The notes: generated by a model not told the origin, from the letters alone. A stretch of DNA of 31,287 bases from Methanosphaera sp. rholeuAM6 (GCA_003266105.1 MVAA01000103.1:1-31287); one strand, 5' to 3'; counted from the stretch's first letter, positions 15,707 to 24,074 are shown. Numbers and translations are program-made.

Positions 15707-16450
15707 TTAAATTTTTGATTCGGCACATACTTCATTAAGTATAGCTAATGCATTATGAACTCTTGGAAAACCAAGATAAGGAATTAACACTGTAATAACG
15801 CTGATTAATTTTTTCCTGGAGTTACCTATTTCCAGATTACCTTTAGTATGTATTCTTAACTGATTTTCACAACCCCTTAACGATAAGATAAAAGTGAATG
15901 AAATTAATTCCCTGTCAGCATCAGATAGTCCGTCTCTTGTATATAAATCACCAAAAGCATAACTGGAAATAAAATCCCATAAGTGTTTCTGATCATCTGG
16001 ACAGTTATAAATACTATTGTCAATGAATTCCTTACCGAAGTTTCTAACTTGTAATTCATAACCTGTTTTTAACCTGTCTTCATACTTGATAGTCGTCTGA
16101 CCATCTAATGGTAATTTAATATCATTTTCCCTAAATAATTCATTAGTTATATTCAAAAACTCATACATTTTTGATAGCCCTATGTATGCTAATGATTGAT
16201 ATAATATTTCCTTAATTTCTACAGGAGTAACACCTATATCAAGGGACAATAAAACAATCTTTTCATACAATTCAACAGACTGATTAGCAACCAGACATGC
16301 AATGCTAACTAACAATCTTTCCCTATCAGATAAAATACTGTTAAGCAATACCTGTTTTGAAATAAAATTATCCAAAATAACAACCAATTCCGGGTCAGTT
16401 TCCATTAATGATGAATCAATATTTGAAATAATCTCTAAATTCCTATCCAT
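15707..16450 (-). CDS. carboxymuconolactone decarboxylase family protein, two domains
   Basis: 247 residues with two CMD-like all-helical repeats: about 28-105 (LSDRERLLVSIACLVANQS, GVTPVEIKEILYQSLAYIG) and about 130-245 (LSDADRELISFTFILSLRG, LRIHTKGNLEIG, LISVITVLIPYLGFPRVHNAL). The CxxC...H redox motif of AhpD-type peroxidases is missing from both, so it is closer to the lactone-decarboxylase type. The substrate is unknown; many methanogens have such proteins without a beta-ketoadipate pathway. Divergent from the VOC gene. Confidence 0.85.
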   Translation of the reverse strand: MDRNLEIISNIDSSLMETDPELVVILDNFISKQVLLNSILSDRERLLVSIACLVANQSVELYEKIVLLSLDIGVTPVEIKEILYQSLAYIGLSKMYEFLNITNELFRENDIKLPLDGQTTIKYEDRLKTGYELQVRNFGKEFIDNSIYNCPDDQKHLWDFISSYAFGDLYTRDGLSDADRELISFTFILSLRGCENQLRIHTKGNLEIGNSRKKLISVITVLIPYLGFPRVHNALAILNEVCAESKI

Positions 16451-16481
16451 AATATAACACTCAATTAAAATAATCTATTTA

Positions 16482-16495
16482 TAGATATATATCTA
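16482..16495. promoter_or_regulatory. 14-bp palindrome in a divergent promoter
   Basis: TAGATATATATCTA is a perfect palindrome between the CMD-like and VOC genes. It may be shared box A material or an operator. Confidence 0.25.
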
Positions 16496-16531
16496 AGTAA
16501 ATAAATATTATTATATTAATATGGTGAAAAC

Positions 16532-16879
16532 ATGAAACTCAAATATACTACAATAATCGTTGACAACATTAAGGAAACAACAGAATTCTACATGAAAAAT
16601 TTCAACTTAGAAAAAATAGAGGAATATACAGTACCCGAAAAACTATCAATGGTAATGCTGTCTGATGGAAATAATGTAATAGAATTAGTGGAAAATAACG
16701 AAGAAACAAAAATAAGCAGTATAGGCTTTGAAGTAGAAAATCTAAAGGAAAGCATTGAAAAACTAGAAAAAAAAGATATAAAGTTCATTAATAAACCAAT
16801 AAACGATGAAGATTATAAATTTGCAACATTCTATGAACCAAATGGCATACTGATTACATTATCGGAAAAAACAAATTAA
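16532..16879 (+). CDS. glyoxalase/VOC superfamily protein
   Basis: 115 residues, one or two beta-alpha-beta-beta-beta units typical of the vicinal oxygen chelate fold: KYTTIIVDNIKETTEFYMKNF, VMLSDGNNVIELVE, SSIGFEVENLKESIEKLEKK, FATFYEPNGILITLSE. The final Glu of the metal site may be present in FYEPNG or in IELVE, but the His expected early is Thr/Ile here, so metal use and activity are doubtful. GGTGA precedes the ATG. Its last four bases overlap the convergent LOG gene. Confidence 0.85.
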   Translation: MKLKYTTIIVDNIKETTEFYMKNFNLEKIEEYTVPEKLSMVMLSDGNNVIELVENNEETKISSIGFEVENLKESIEKLEKKDIKFINKPINDEDYKFATFYEPNGILITLSEKTN

Positions 16880-17400
16880 TTAAACAGTTCAACAGCATCC
16901 TCTACATTATCAGCAACTGTGAATAATATCTCATCATCAATAAAACGCTCTTCAACCATAGTATTCAACATATTTAACATAATATCAAAGAAATGATTAA
17001 CGTTGAGTATAATAATTGGCTTGTCATGTTTTTTAAGCTTTTTAAGAGTAATAACTTCAAAAAATTCATCCAAAGTACCAATACCGCCAGGAGCAATAAT
17101 AAACACATCAGAAACTTCTATGAACTTAAGTTTACGATCATCCATACTATTTGTATAAATGATTTCATCACAATTATCATAGAGTTCCTCAAATTCTTCC
17201 ATCCATTCAGGCATGATGCCGATAATTCTTCCATTGTTATCATAAACCCCACGGGCAACGGATCCCATCATACCATCATTTCCACCACCGAAAACCAGTG
17301 AATGATTATTTTTAGCAATTTGTTCACCCAAATGGTATCCAACATCAATATAATCCTGATTAATATTTTTACTTCCGGCACCAAATAAACATATCTTCAT
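16876..17400 (-). CDS. LOG family protein (TIGR00730-like Rossmann fold)
   Basis: 174 residues. It has the full LOG signature: GGGNDGMMG (38-46), the substrate-binding MDDRK (86-90), and PGGIGTLDE (104-112), which carries the catalytic Glu112. Characterised members are phosphoribohydrolases that release a base from nucleoside 5'-monophosphates, as in cytokinin activation; substrates in archaea are not known. LOG belongs to the wider SLOG superfamily linked by others to nucleotide signalling. It is the last gene of a five-gene minus-strand unit: the upstream stop is two bases away, and its ribosome binding site (AGGAAGG) lies inside that gene's end. Confidence 0.92.
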   Translation of the reverse strand: MKICLFGAGSKNINQDYIDVGYHLGEQIAKNNHSLVFGGGNDGMMGSVARGVYDNNGRIIGIMPEWMEEFEELYDNCDEIIYTNSMDDRKLKFIEVSDVFIIAPGGIGTLDEFFEVITLKKLKKHDKPIIILNVNHFFDIMLNMLNTMVEERFIDDEILFTVADNVEDAVELFN

Positions 17401-17402
17401 AA

Positions 17403-18032
17403 TTAAACCTTCCTGATTGGTATTCTAACAACAGTTTTCAGATTTTCAACTTTGCAACGACGAGGATCACTTAGATATATTTCATGATGAAATCTTTGAT
17501 TACTCAAATCAAAACAATAATCATCTTCGATAAATTTCGATAGTTTAGATATGGTTTCAGGTTCATCATCATATGAACCAACATGCATTGCTTGAACACA
17601 TAAACCTTCATCATAAGAAAAATATTCAACCCTATTAAAATCCATTTCCTTCTTTATTTTAGCCTCATCGACAGCCCAATTAAAGATCTCAGGTGATACA
17701 AAATCGGGCAGTCTTATCATCGATATGAAGTTAAAATAATCCTTATTGGAATAATCAAAATCAGTATAGTCTGAAGTCCACCATAATCCCTCAAGAGGTG
17801 GAACAACAAAGTCAAAATAGTTATCCAATTTAACATCAGTCATCTTACTCATTTTAATGGTAAATATGATAGGATATAACAGTTGAATTGATTGTTTGTA
17901 TTCACTATTTTCAACATTAGGATTTCCTTTTCCCCTAACTGCAATATAACTTAATTTAGGAATTTCTATAAGACTTGGCTTTTTTCCGGGCTTATAAATA
18001 TCCTTAAATTCCTTTTTATAATCAAATGCCAT
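17403..18032 (-). CDS. GyrI-like small-molecule-binding protein
   Basis: 209 residues. The stretches KPSLIEIPKLSYIAVRGKGNP, FDFVVPPLEGLWW, VQAMHVGSYDDEPETISKL and FHHEIYLSDPRR match the GyrI-like/effector-binding fold of COG4832-type proteins, which bind small ligands in a cleft between two SHS2 modules. No DNA-binding domain is fused. Start ATG 18032 follows GGAGAC, and only one base separates it from the PIN-like gene's stop, so translation is probably coupled. A longer frame from 18083 would overlap the PIN-like gene and has no better site. Confidence 0.87.
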   Translation of the reverse strand: MAFDYKKEFKDIYKPGKKPSLIEIPKLSYIAVRGKGNPNVENSEYKQSIQLLYPIIFTIKMSKMTDVKLDNYFDFVVPPLEGLWWTSDYTDFDYSNKDYFNFISMIRLPDFVSPEIFNWAVDEAKIKKEMDFNRVEYFSYDEGLCVQAMHVGSYDDEPETISKLSKFIEDDYCFDLSNQRFHHEIYLSDPRRCKVENLKTVVRIPIRKV

Positions 18033-18033
18033 A

Positions 18034-18552
18034 TTATGTCTCCATATCATTATAATACTGTACAAATGATTTTTTTGTAACAATTTTAGTGTAAAGTCTC
18101 ATATTGGACCATAAAAGTTCTGCTTCATCAATATCAATTAACTGCTTATTATAAGCTGTGCTTAACATATCCACCATAGAGATTCTTTGTATATTATATT
18201 CTTGAACATAATCTCCATTATGATTAGATAATATTGTTAAATCATTTTCCTTTGCAATAATAATAGCAGCGGACTCGCATTTACCTCTGCATTTACATTC
18301 AATACCATCTTTTAATTTACGATATAATTTATGTTCGGGAGTACTGATTTCAAAATCTTCCAATATAACAAATTTACTCCTTTTTAAACTTTTGATTGTT
18401 AATATTATTTCATCATCCATTCTACTTTTCAATTCATCATAAGCAATTCTTGGAATAATGATATTTGAAAAAACTTTTTTTAATATTTTTCTATCAACTG
18501 AAAATATAGAATTGAAACAATCTAGTTCATAAATTAACAGTTTATCTTTCAA
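18034..18552 (-). CDS. PIN-like nuclease domain protein
   Basis: 172 residues. It begins IYELDCFNSI (first acidic residue, Asp11), has IPRIAYDELKS (Glu about 39), GKCESAAIIIAKENDLTILS with the Glu of the third motif, and a final SNHNGD where many PINs have (S/T)(N/D)D. This fits a PIN RNase of the VapC or DUF3368 kind, though the last acidic site is shifted. A CKCRGKC cysteine cluster before motif 3 is unusual and may bind metal. The start is TTG 18552, with GGATGA just upstream; it overlaps the end of the metalloprotease gene by 11 bp. Likely a toxin or RNA-cleaving effector (inference). Confidence 0.75.
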   Translation of the reverse strand: MKDKLLIYELDCFNSIFSVDRKILKKVFSNIIIPRIAYDELKSRMDDEIILTIKSLKRSKFVILEDFEISTPEHKLYRKLKDGIECKCRGKCESAAIIIAKENDLTILSNHNGDYVQEYNIQRISMVDMLSTAYNKQLIDIDEAELLWSNMRLYTKIVTKKSFVQYYNDMET

Positions 18553-19285
18553 TTAAATCATCCATTTCATAATTATATACTAAATTGTCATAAAATGCAT
18601 CCAACAATAATTCGTCTTTTTTACTGTCAGTGATTAGATTATTATCTGATGCTTTTTTTACCATTTGTATGTAGTTTCCCAAAATTAAATTTTTATCATC
18701 AGAAAATGGCTTGTAAAGCTTAGTATCATATCCTCGTATCTGTGCTTCATAGGTTATTCCCGGTAAAAGTATTTCTGCATCTTCTTCAGATATTTTGCCT
18801 AAAGTTTTAAGTCTTCTTAACATTGCTTTATGACTAATCTGGAAATATTGCTCTGCTTGAATAATTTTATCCAAATTCCATTCCATGATACTGTTTTCAA
18901 TCTCATAATTAAACAGTGCTCCATTACTCATCAATAAACATGATGCAAACTGGTCAGCCTGTTCTTCAACAAGATCGTTTCCATGATCAATGTCACAGTT
19001 AACAAATTCTTTATCGTATTTTAAGTGATATATCTCGTGTGCTAACGTGAATCTTTGTCTACCCAGAGGATGTCTGGAATTTATAAAAATTATGTTCTGA
19101 TTTTTTGATCTGATGGATGAACCGCTAAGATTTTCTTCAGTATTGAAAAAACATATTGTAACATTCTCAACCTTCTCAAGAACAATTCTGAAAATGTCTA
19201 TTGGAGTGTATTCATCTATGCCCCATAGTCTACGACACATATTAGCTTTTTCTGAAAGTTCTAAATAATTGTTTGGAAATTCCAT
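18542..19285 (-). CDS. ImmA/IrrE family metalloprotease (COG2856)
   Basis: 247 residues. The zincin motif FTLAHEIYHL holds His83, Glu84 and His87; the third ligand is probably Glu107 or Glu108 in VEEQADQFASCLLM, which is the family pattern. About 120 further residues follow. Proteases of this family cleave XRE-type repressors (ImmA-ImmR in ICEBs1, IrrE-DdrO in Deinococcus). The XRE gene lies four bases upstream, so the pair is very probably functional together. Start ATG 19285 with GAGTGAT before it. Confidence 0.93.
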   Translation of the reverse strand: MEFPNNYLELSEKANMCRRLWGIDEYTPIDIFRIVLEKVENVTICFFNTEENLSGSSIRSKNQNIIFINSRHPLGRQRFTLAHEIYHLKYDKEFVNCDIDHGNDLVEEQADQFASCLLMSNGALFNYEIENSIMEWNLDKIIQAEQYFQISHKAMLRRLKTLGKISEEDAEILLPGITYEAQIRGYDTKLYKPFSDDKNLILGNYIQMVKKASDNNLITDSKKDELLLDAFYDNLVYNYEMDDLIER

Positions 19286-19289
19286 ATTA

Positions 19290-19625
19290 TCACTCTTCTA
19301 AATCTTTTGTGATATCTGCTAAAAATTCAATATTCTGTATGATTTTATTCATACTTGCTATGGTGTTTAAATTCAAGTCTTTAACATTTGATCTAAATGC
19401 AATGTGATGTGTGGAATTATCATCAATTCCTTTTAAAATATAGTCTTCTTCACAGTTGTATAATTCGCAAAGTTTTTCAAGCGAAGAAACCTTTAATTTT
19501 CGTTGGTTATTTTCAAGTTTAGCAATTTGGCCTTGCTGAAACTCTAAGTATTCTGCTATTTGTTTTTGCGTAAAATGATGTTGTTTACGCAATAGTTTTA
19601 GGCGTTCGCCAATAGTTTCTGTCAT
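19290..19625 (-). CDS. XRE family transcriptional repressor
   Basis: 111 residues. About 5-62 is a cI/Xre helix-turn-helix: IGERLKLLRKQHHFTQKQIA, FQQGQIAKLENNQRKLKVSS, LCELYNCEEDYIL. The C-terminal 45 residues are helical, likely for dimerisation or for recognition and cutting by the protease. It is the first gene of the unit and probably represses it through the 19626-19725 region. It has the ATG at 19625 and AAAGAGGTTAATTAAA before it. Confidence 0.93.
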   Translation of the reverse strand: MTETIGERLKLLRKQHHFTQKQIAEYLEFQQGQIAKLENNQRKLKVSSLEKLCELYNCEEDYILKGIDDNSTHHIAFRSNVKDLNLNTIASMNKIIQNIEFLADITKDLEE

Positions 19626-19671
19626 TTTAATTAACCTCTTTAAAACTTTATTTAGCTACATATTAATATAA

Positions 19672-19710
19672 GGAATAAATAATATATATAGTATTCGTTA
19701 AGAGTATTCC
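19672..19710. promoter_or_regulatory. operator-like repeats between xre and exonuclease genes
   Basis: GTATTC occurs twice (19691-19696 and 19704-19709), and GGAATA (19672-19677) mirrors TATTCC (19705-19710). They flank an ATATATATA stretch that could be the box A of the exonuclease gene. A binding site for the XRE protein is plausible but not proven. Confidence 0.35.
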
Positions 19711-19725
19711 AAAAGGTGACAATTT

Positions 19726-20697
19726 ATGAAAGAGTATATTGTATTAGATATTGAAAGTCCAAACACATTTTGTCGTTCGGTTTCAGCGATTGGTATTGTG
19801 ATTGTAAAGAATAATCAGAAAGTTGACACAATTTATTCATTAATAAATCCTGAAGATGAATTTGAAGATGAAATAATAGACATGACAGGCATTACTCCTG
19901 AAATGGTTAAGGATTCTCCAAAGTTTAATGAATACTGGCCTAAAATAGAGAAATTATTAGTTAATTATCCAATAGTGGGTCATAATATTACCTATGATTT
20001 GGGAGTTATCAGTGAAACACTGGAAAGATATGGTATTAAGGCACCCAGCTTTGAATACTACTGTACCTTAAAATTATCTCCTAAAAGATTGGAACTTGAA
20101 TCATATGCACTAACAAGTATTATGTATGGCTTAGGCGTGGACTATGATGCACATAATGCATTAGCTGATGCTGAAGTAACATTTGAACTGTTCCAGTACC
20201 TTGACAAGCTTAAGAAAATAACAATTATGGATCAGAGAAAATATTCCCTCCATGACGATAAAAAGGAACTTGATGAACAGTTAATACCGCATGTTAATGA
20301 ATTATATGGATATGCTCTTGAATTAAAATATAAAAAGGTCATCAATGAAAAACAGATAAACATCATCAGAAAATGGATAAATGAAAACGTTGAACATAGA
20401 GATTGTCCTGAAATAAATAATATAATCATAAAATTAGAATTCATACTCAATAAAAAAGAATTAACAAAGGAAGACATTAGTATAATATCTAAAGCGACAG
20501 GATTCATATCAAAATCAGACGTTTATTCCAAAGAGGAATTGAATTTACAGGTTTTAAACGGAATACTGGAAATGATTAATTCCGAGGATAATATCTCACA
20601 GGCAGAATATGATTTCATCAATAAGTGGTTAAACTACTTTGAATTGCCTTCAGAAGTTAATATTGATGAAATATTATCTTTATGTGTTGTTAAATAG
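19726..20697 (+). CDS. DnaQ-like 3'-5' exonuclease with extra C-terminal domain
   Basis: 323 residues. About 1-162 is a DEDDh exonuclease: Asp8 and Glu10 (LDIES), Asp91 (GHNITYDLGV), His143 and Asp148 (DAHNALADAE). About 170-323 is a helical region with no recognised domain, in two similar-looking halves (ELYGYALELKYKKVINEKQI; LQVLNGILEMINSEDNISQAE) that recall TerB-like helical units; this is a guess. AAGGTGA precedes the ATG. It is transcribed divergently from the XRE operon and may share its regulation. Confidence 0.9.
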   Translation: MKEYIVLDIESPNTFCRSVSAIGIVIVKNNQKVDTIYSLINPEDEFEDEIIDMTGITPEMVKDSPKFNEYWPKIEKLLVNYPIVGHNITYDLGVISETLERYGIKAPSFEYYCTLKLSPKRLELESYALTSIMYGLGVDYDAHNALADAEVTFELFQYLDKLKKITIMDQRKYSLHDDKKELDEQLIPHVNELYGYALELKYKKVINEKQINIIRKWINENVEHRDCPEINNIIIKLEFILNKKELTKEDISIISKATGFISKSDVYSKEELNLQVLNGILEMINSEDNISQAEYDFINKWLNYFELPSEVNIDEILSLCVVK

Positions 20698-20857
20698 TTA
20701 CAATAATCCAAATCCATATTTTTTTCTTTTTTTATATAAAATTATTATCTTTGAATACATATATAGAATTAAGGTTATAGTTTATAATCTATTAATTAAG
20801 AGTTTATTTATAATTATATCTATCTTAAATAATTTTCATTTATTTATGGTGAGTATT

Positions 20858-22195
20858 ATGATTGAAAATTTCTTTAAATTCGAAGAAAATAATACTAATC
20901 TTAGAACAGAAATTATTGCAGGATTAACTACATTTCTTGCTATGGCATATATTCTCGGAGTTAACCCGGCAATGCTATCAGATGGTGGAATGCCTGTTAC
21001 GTCAATATTTTTCTCAACAGCACTGGCATCCGGTATAGCCTGTATTGTAATGGGATTAATATCTAATTATCCTATTGGTTTAGCCCCAGGAATGGGAATG
21101 AATGCATTGTTTACATATACTGTAATAATAGCTATGGGAAATTCATGGCAGGCTGCCTTATCAGCAGTATTTATAGCAAGTATATTATTTTTTATTATCA
21201 CAGTATCTGGTATACGGGAAATAATTCTAAACGCTATTCCTTTAGATTTAAAATTGGCAATCGGTGCTGGAATTGGATTTTTCCTGGCATTTATAGGATT
21301 GAAGGGTTCGGGTATTATAGTATCAAATCCTTCAACCATAGTGTCCATGGGTTCAATATTAAGTCCTTCAGCACTGCTGGCAGTTATAGGAATAATAATT
21401 ACTTTAATATTATATATCAGAAAAGTACCTGCAGCAGTATTCGTTGGACTAATTGTAACATCAGTAATTGGACTTATATTTACACTTACCGGATTTGGTG
21501 TGGGTGATGCTAATCTTCCGACAATACCTGCTCAGATAATATCATTTAATTTTGATACAACAGTATTTTTAGGATTTTTATCAGGATTCGGTGAATTATT
21601 TTCCAATATTCCAAATTTAATTATGATACTCTTTTCAATGATATTCATAACATTCTTTGATACTACAGGTACTTTAATACCACTGGCTCAACATTGTGGA
21701 TTCGTTGATGAAGAAGGTAAAGCAGATGGTATTGAAAAAGCATTCCTTGGTGATGCAATAGGTGGAATAATTGGTGCAACAATGGGAACAAGTACCATTA
21801 CCGCTTATGTGGAAAGTGCAACGGGAATAGGTCTTGGTGGAAGAACCGGATTAACTGCCATTGTCACAGGTATATTTTTCCTGTTATCAATATTCTTTGC
21901 ACCGATAGTATTATCATTATTTACATCATCGGTAACTACATGTGCACTTGTTATAGTAGGTATTTTAATGATAATACAGTTAAAAGATGTAGATTGGAAT
22001 AATCTGATTGTTGCCAGTTCAACATTCATGACTATAATCATGATGATATTAACATATTCCATATCATTAGGTATAGCATGGGGATTCCTAGTTTATTCCA
22101 TAACTAGTTTAGCAACCAACAATACGAAAGAACTTAACTGGATAACTTGGCTGATGGCTATCATCTTTGCTTTATACATCTTCTTTGGATTATAG
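20858..22195 (+). CDS. AzgA-type purine permease (NCS2 family)
   Basis: 445 residues, about 12-14 membrane helices. Motifs match the AzgA branch of NCS2: GLTTFLAMAYILGVNPAML near the N-terminus, GMGMNALFTY, FFDTTGTLIPLA, and TSTITAYVESATGIGLGGRTGLTA. This branch takes up adenine, guanine or hypoxanthine with protons. The start ATG 20858 (MIENFFKF) is preceded by GGTGAG; an in-frame start at 20639 would overlap the exonuclease and encode an unlikely N-terminus. No purine riboswitch was found in the 160-bp leader region. Confidence 0.93.
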   Translation: MIENFFKFEENNTNLRTEIIAGLTTFLAMAYILGVNPAMLSDGGMPVTSIFFSTALASGIACIVMGLISNYPIGLAPGMGMNALFTYTVIIAMGNSWQAALSAVFIASILFFIITVSGIREIILNAIPLDLKLAIGAGIGFFLAFIGLKGSGIIVSNPSTIVSMGSILSPSALLAVIGIIITLILYIRKVPAAVFVGLIVTSVIGLIFTLTGFGVGDANLPTIPAQIISFNFDTTVFLGFLSGFGELFSNIPNLIMILFSMIFITFFDTTGTLIPLAQHCGFVDEEGKADGIEKAFLGDAIGGIIGATMGTSTITAYVESATGIGLGGRTGLTAIVTGIFFLLSIFFAPIVLSLFTSSVTTCALVIVGILMIIQLKDVDWNNLIVASSTFMTIIMMILTYSISLGIAWGFLVYSITSLATNNTKELNWITWLMAIIFALYIFFGL

Positions 22196-22206
22196 TTTAA
22201 AAATAG

Positions 22207-22242
22207 TTAGGGGTTTAATCACCCTAATGAATACTTTTTTTT
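22207..22242 (+). terminator. hairpin plus T-run terminator after the purine permease
   Basis: TTAGGG (22207-22212) pairs with CCCTAA (22222-22227) around a 9-nt loop, and an eight-T run (22235-22242) follows seven bases later. It ends transcription between two convergent genes. Confidence 0.65.
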
Positions 22243-22573
22243 AGAAAATTTGTAGGAATATTATTTTGCATATTCTTGCAAGAATTATTAAACCAAATGC
22301 ACCTATGAAACCTGTTATGAAACGCAATGCGTTATTACTTTCACGAAGACCTAAAATCTGTGTAGTTCCATCAATAATATACGGCAACTGTATTAATATT
22401 GAAACAAAAAGCAATTCATAAGTGTAACATATTGGAACAAGGAAAGAGTAGACACAATAAGTGACAGTTCCAACCAGAAAACCTGTACATCTTGCACATA
22501 ATGGGAATTGATGTCCCCTGAAAAAGAACGATCTGTCAGGTCTTTGATGACACAGGTATTTCAAGAAATTCAT
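22241..22573 (-). CDS. DUF2085 membrane protein
   Basis: 110 residues. The N-terminal CHQRPDRSFFFRGHQFPLCA followed by RCTGFLVG is the DUF2085 signature (Cys/His pairs perhaps binding metal). Two or three membrane helices follow. Function unknown in the literature I recall. No ribosome binding site is visible; a TATA box (22596-22603, minus strand) lies about 26 bp from the ATG, so a leaderless mRNA is likely. Confidence 0.85.
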   Translation of the reverse strand: MNFLKYLCHQRPDRSFFFRGHQFPLCARCTGFLVGTVTYCVYSFLVPICYTYELLFVSILIQLPYIIDGTTQILGLRESNNALRFITGFIGAFGLIILARICKIIFLQIF

Positions 22574-22629
22574 AATCTTATTTATGTCAAAACTAATATA
22601 AATGTAATTAATTAAAGGATGTAATAATC

Positions 22630-23181
22630 ATGAATGAAAAAAGACGTTGTCAGTGGGTAGAAGGTCAAGAACAGATATATTTGGATTATCATGATAATGA
22701 ATGGGGAGTACCAGTTTTTGATGATGAAATATTATATGAGATGTTAATATTAGAATGTTTCCAGGCAGGACTTTCCTGGATTACAATACTTAAAAAAAGA
22801 GATTTTTTCAAAGAAGCGTATGATGATTTTGATATCAGTAAAGTTATAGAATATGATGAATCCAAGATTGATGAATTAATGTCCAATGAAAAGATTATTA
22901 GAAACAGAAAGAAGATTGAAGCATCTATAAATAATTCCAAGATATTTTTAAAGATTCAGGAAGAATATGGAAGCTTTTCCAATTATATTTGGAGTTTCAC
23001 AGATAATAAAGTGTTAAAAGATACTGATGAAAACTATCTGACTAAATCTAAAACATCTGATAAAATAACAAAGGATTTGAAAAAGAAAGGTATGAAATTT
23101 GTGGGTAGTGTAACAATATATTCCTATCTGGAAGCAATAGGAATCATAGATAACCATACAAGAGAATGTTTTAAATATTAA
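22630..23181 (+). CDS. tag: DNA-3-methyladenine glycosylase I (Tag)
   Basis: 183 residues, the family length. RRCQWVEGQ, YHDNEWGVPVFDDEILYEML, LECFQAGLSWITILKKR and the C-terminal DNHTRECF are all diagnostic; the zinc ligands (Cys7, the early His, and the His and Cys of HTREC) are present. It removes 3-methyladenine from alkylated DNA. AAAGGATG precedes the ATG. Converges on the DUF2284 gene with a 4-bp overlap. Confidence 0.95.
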   Translation: MNEKRRCQWVEGQEQIYLDYHDNEWGVPVFDDEILYEMLILECFQAGLSWITILKKRDFFKEAYDDFDISKVIEYDESKIDELMSNEKIIRNRKKIEASINNSKIFLKIQEEYGSFSNYIWSFTDNKVLKDTDENYLTKSKTSDKITKDLKKKGMKFVGSVTIYSYLEAIGIIDNHTRECFKY

Positions 23182-23774
23182 TACAATATTCCCATAAGTA
23201 AGGTTAAATAATCCGGTATTTTACCCTTTTCCATATCTATCCATTTTATCTTTTTATCAAATAGTTCTTCTGTAGTTTTTGTTACTAATCCACCAATAGA
23301 TTCTATGCTGTATAACTTGTTTTTTGGATATCTGCAGGGCTGATTATCTATTTTAGTACATACAGGACAAAGGTTACAATAACCAGTGGACAATATCATA
23401 GAATCATCAAATTCTTCATTTTTTCGTGTTTTTTTAGTAAGTGACTGTAATAGCTTGGTTTTTTCGTTAAATAATGTTAAATGTAACAGTGTATCAATAT
23501 CTTCCTGTGAAAAAATCTCTTCCGTTATTGTATTGTCATAATGTAACTGTAAGAGTATTAAATCTATATTCTCATATTTTTTCCAGTAATCACTTATATC
23601 TTCATTAAATGGGGGACATGACCAACATTTACCATACTTATCACATTTTTTGCATGATTGTATTGTTTTTTCTAAATCCACAAAATTTTCATAATAATCT
23701 TGAACTTGCATGGTTTTTTCATGTTTTTCAATAGTATATGATTTCTCTATTCTGAGCATTCGATTATTATACAT
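23178..23774 (-). CDS. DUF2284 metal-binding protein
   Basis: 198 residues with eight conserved cysteines in two groups: Cys41, Cys44, Cys50, Cys53 (CKKCDKYGKCWSCPPF) and Cys133, Cys136, Cys139, Cys147 (GYCNLCPVC, PCRYP), followed by SIESIGGLVTKT. This is the DUF2284 pattern, common in methanogens and anaerobes and probably holding iron-sulfur clusters. Function unknown. GGAGAT lies five bases before the ATG. Confidence 0.88.
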   Translation of the reverse strand: MYNNRMLRIEKSYTIEKHEKTMQVQDYYENFVDLEKTIQSCKKCDKYGKCWSCPPFNEDISDYWKKYENIDLILLQLHYDNTITEEIFSQEDIDTLLHLTLFNEKTKLLQSLTKKTRKNEEFDDSMILSTGYCNLCPVCTKIDNQPCRYPKNKLYSIESIGGLVTKTTEELFDKKIKWIDMEKGKIPDYLTLLMGILY

Positions 23775-23914
23775 TTTAATCTCCAGTATATTTTTAGAGT
23801 AGTCTATATTATTAATTAATTTTTATCGTATATAACACTTATTTTTGGAAAAATCAATAGGTATTATGAAAATCAAAAATACTTTAAAAACAAGGACTTT
23901 TTTAAATCAAAACT

Positions 23915-23944
23915 GATTATAATCTATTAATATAGAATATAATC
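23915..23944. promoter_or_regulatory. 30-bp near-perfect dyad before the ubiD operon
   Basis: GATTATA-A-TCTAT, TAAT, ATAGA-A-TATAATC: two 13-base arms with one A/A mismatch. It sits about 30 bp upstream of the likely box A (TTTATATTTC, about 23975-23984). A further half-site TATAATC lies near the expected transcription start (23991-23997). Likely a regulator binding site. Confidence 0.4.
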
Positions 23945-24074
23945 CAATTATATTGATTTTTATAAGGAAATACATTTATATTTCAAGTTATATAATCATT
24001 AGTAGAAAGTAAGTATATTATCATATCAGAAAAATTAAAAAACATAAATGTCAACATAACCAGAGGTGAATGAA

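Noticed and set aside
20639..20857. N-terminal extension of the purine permease
   Set aside because: The extra 73 codons overlap the exonuclease gene and encode a Lys/Ile/Tyr-rich segment; GGTGAG before the ATG at 20858 and the family's normal start argue against it.
20698..20857. Purine riboswitch before the permease
   Set aside because: A TATAATC-like string is present, but none of the conserved loop sequences of the purine aptamer follow.
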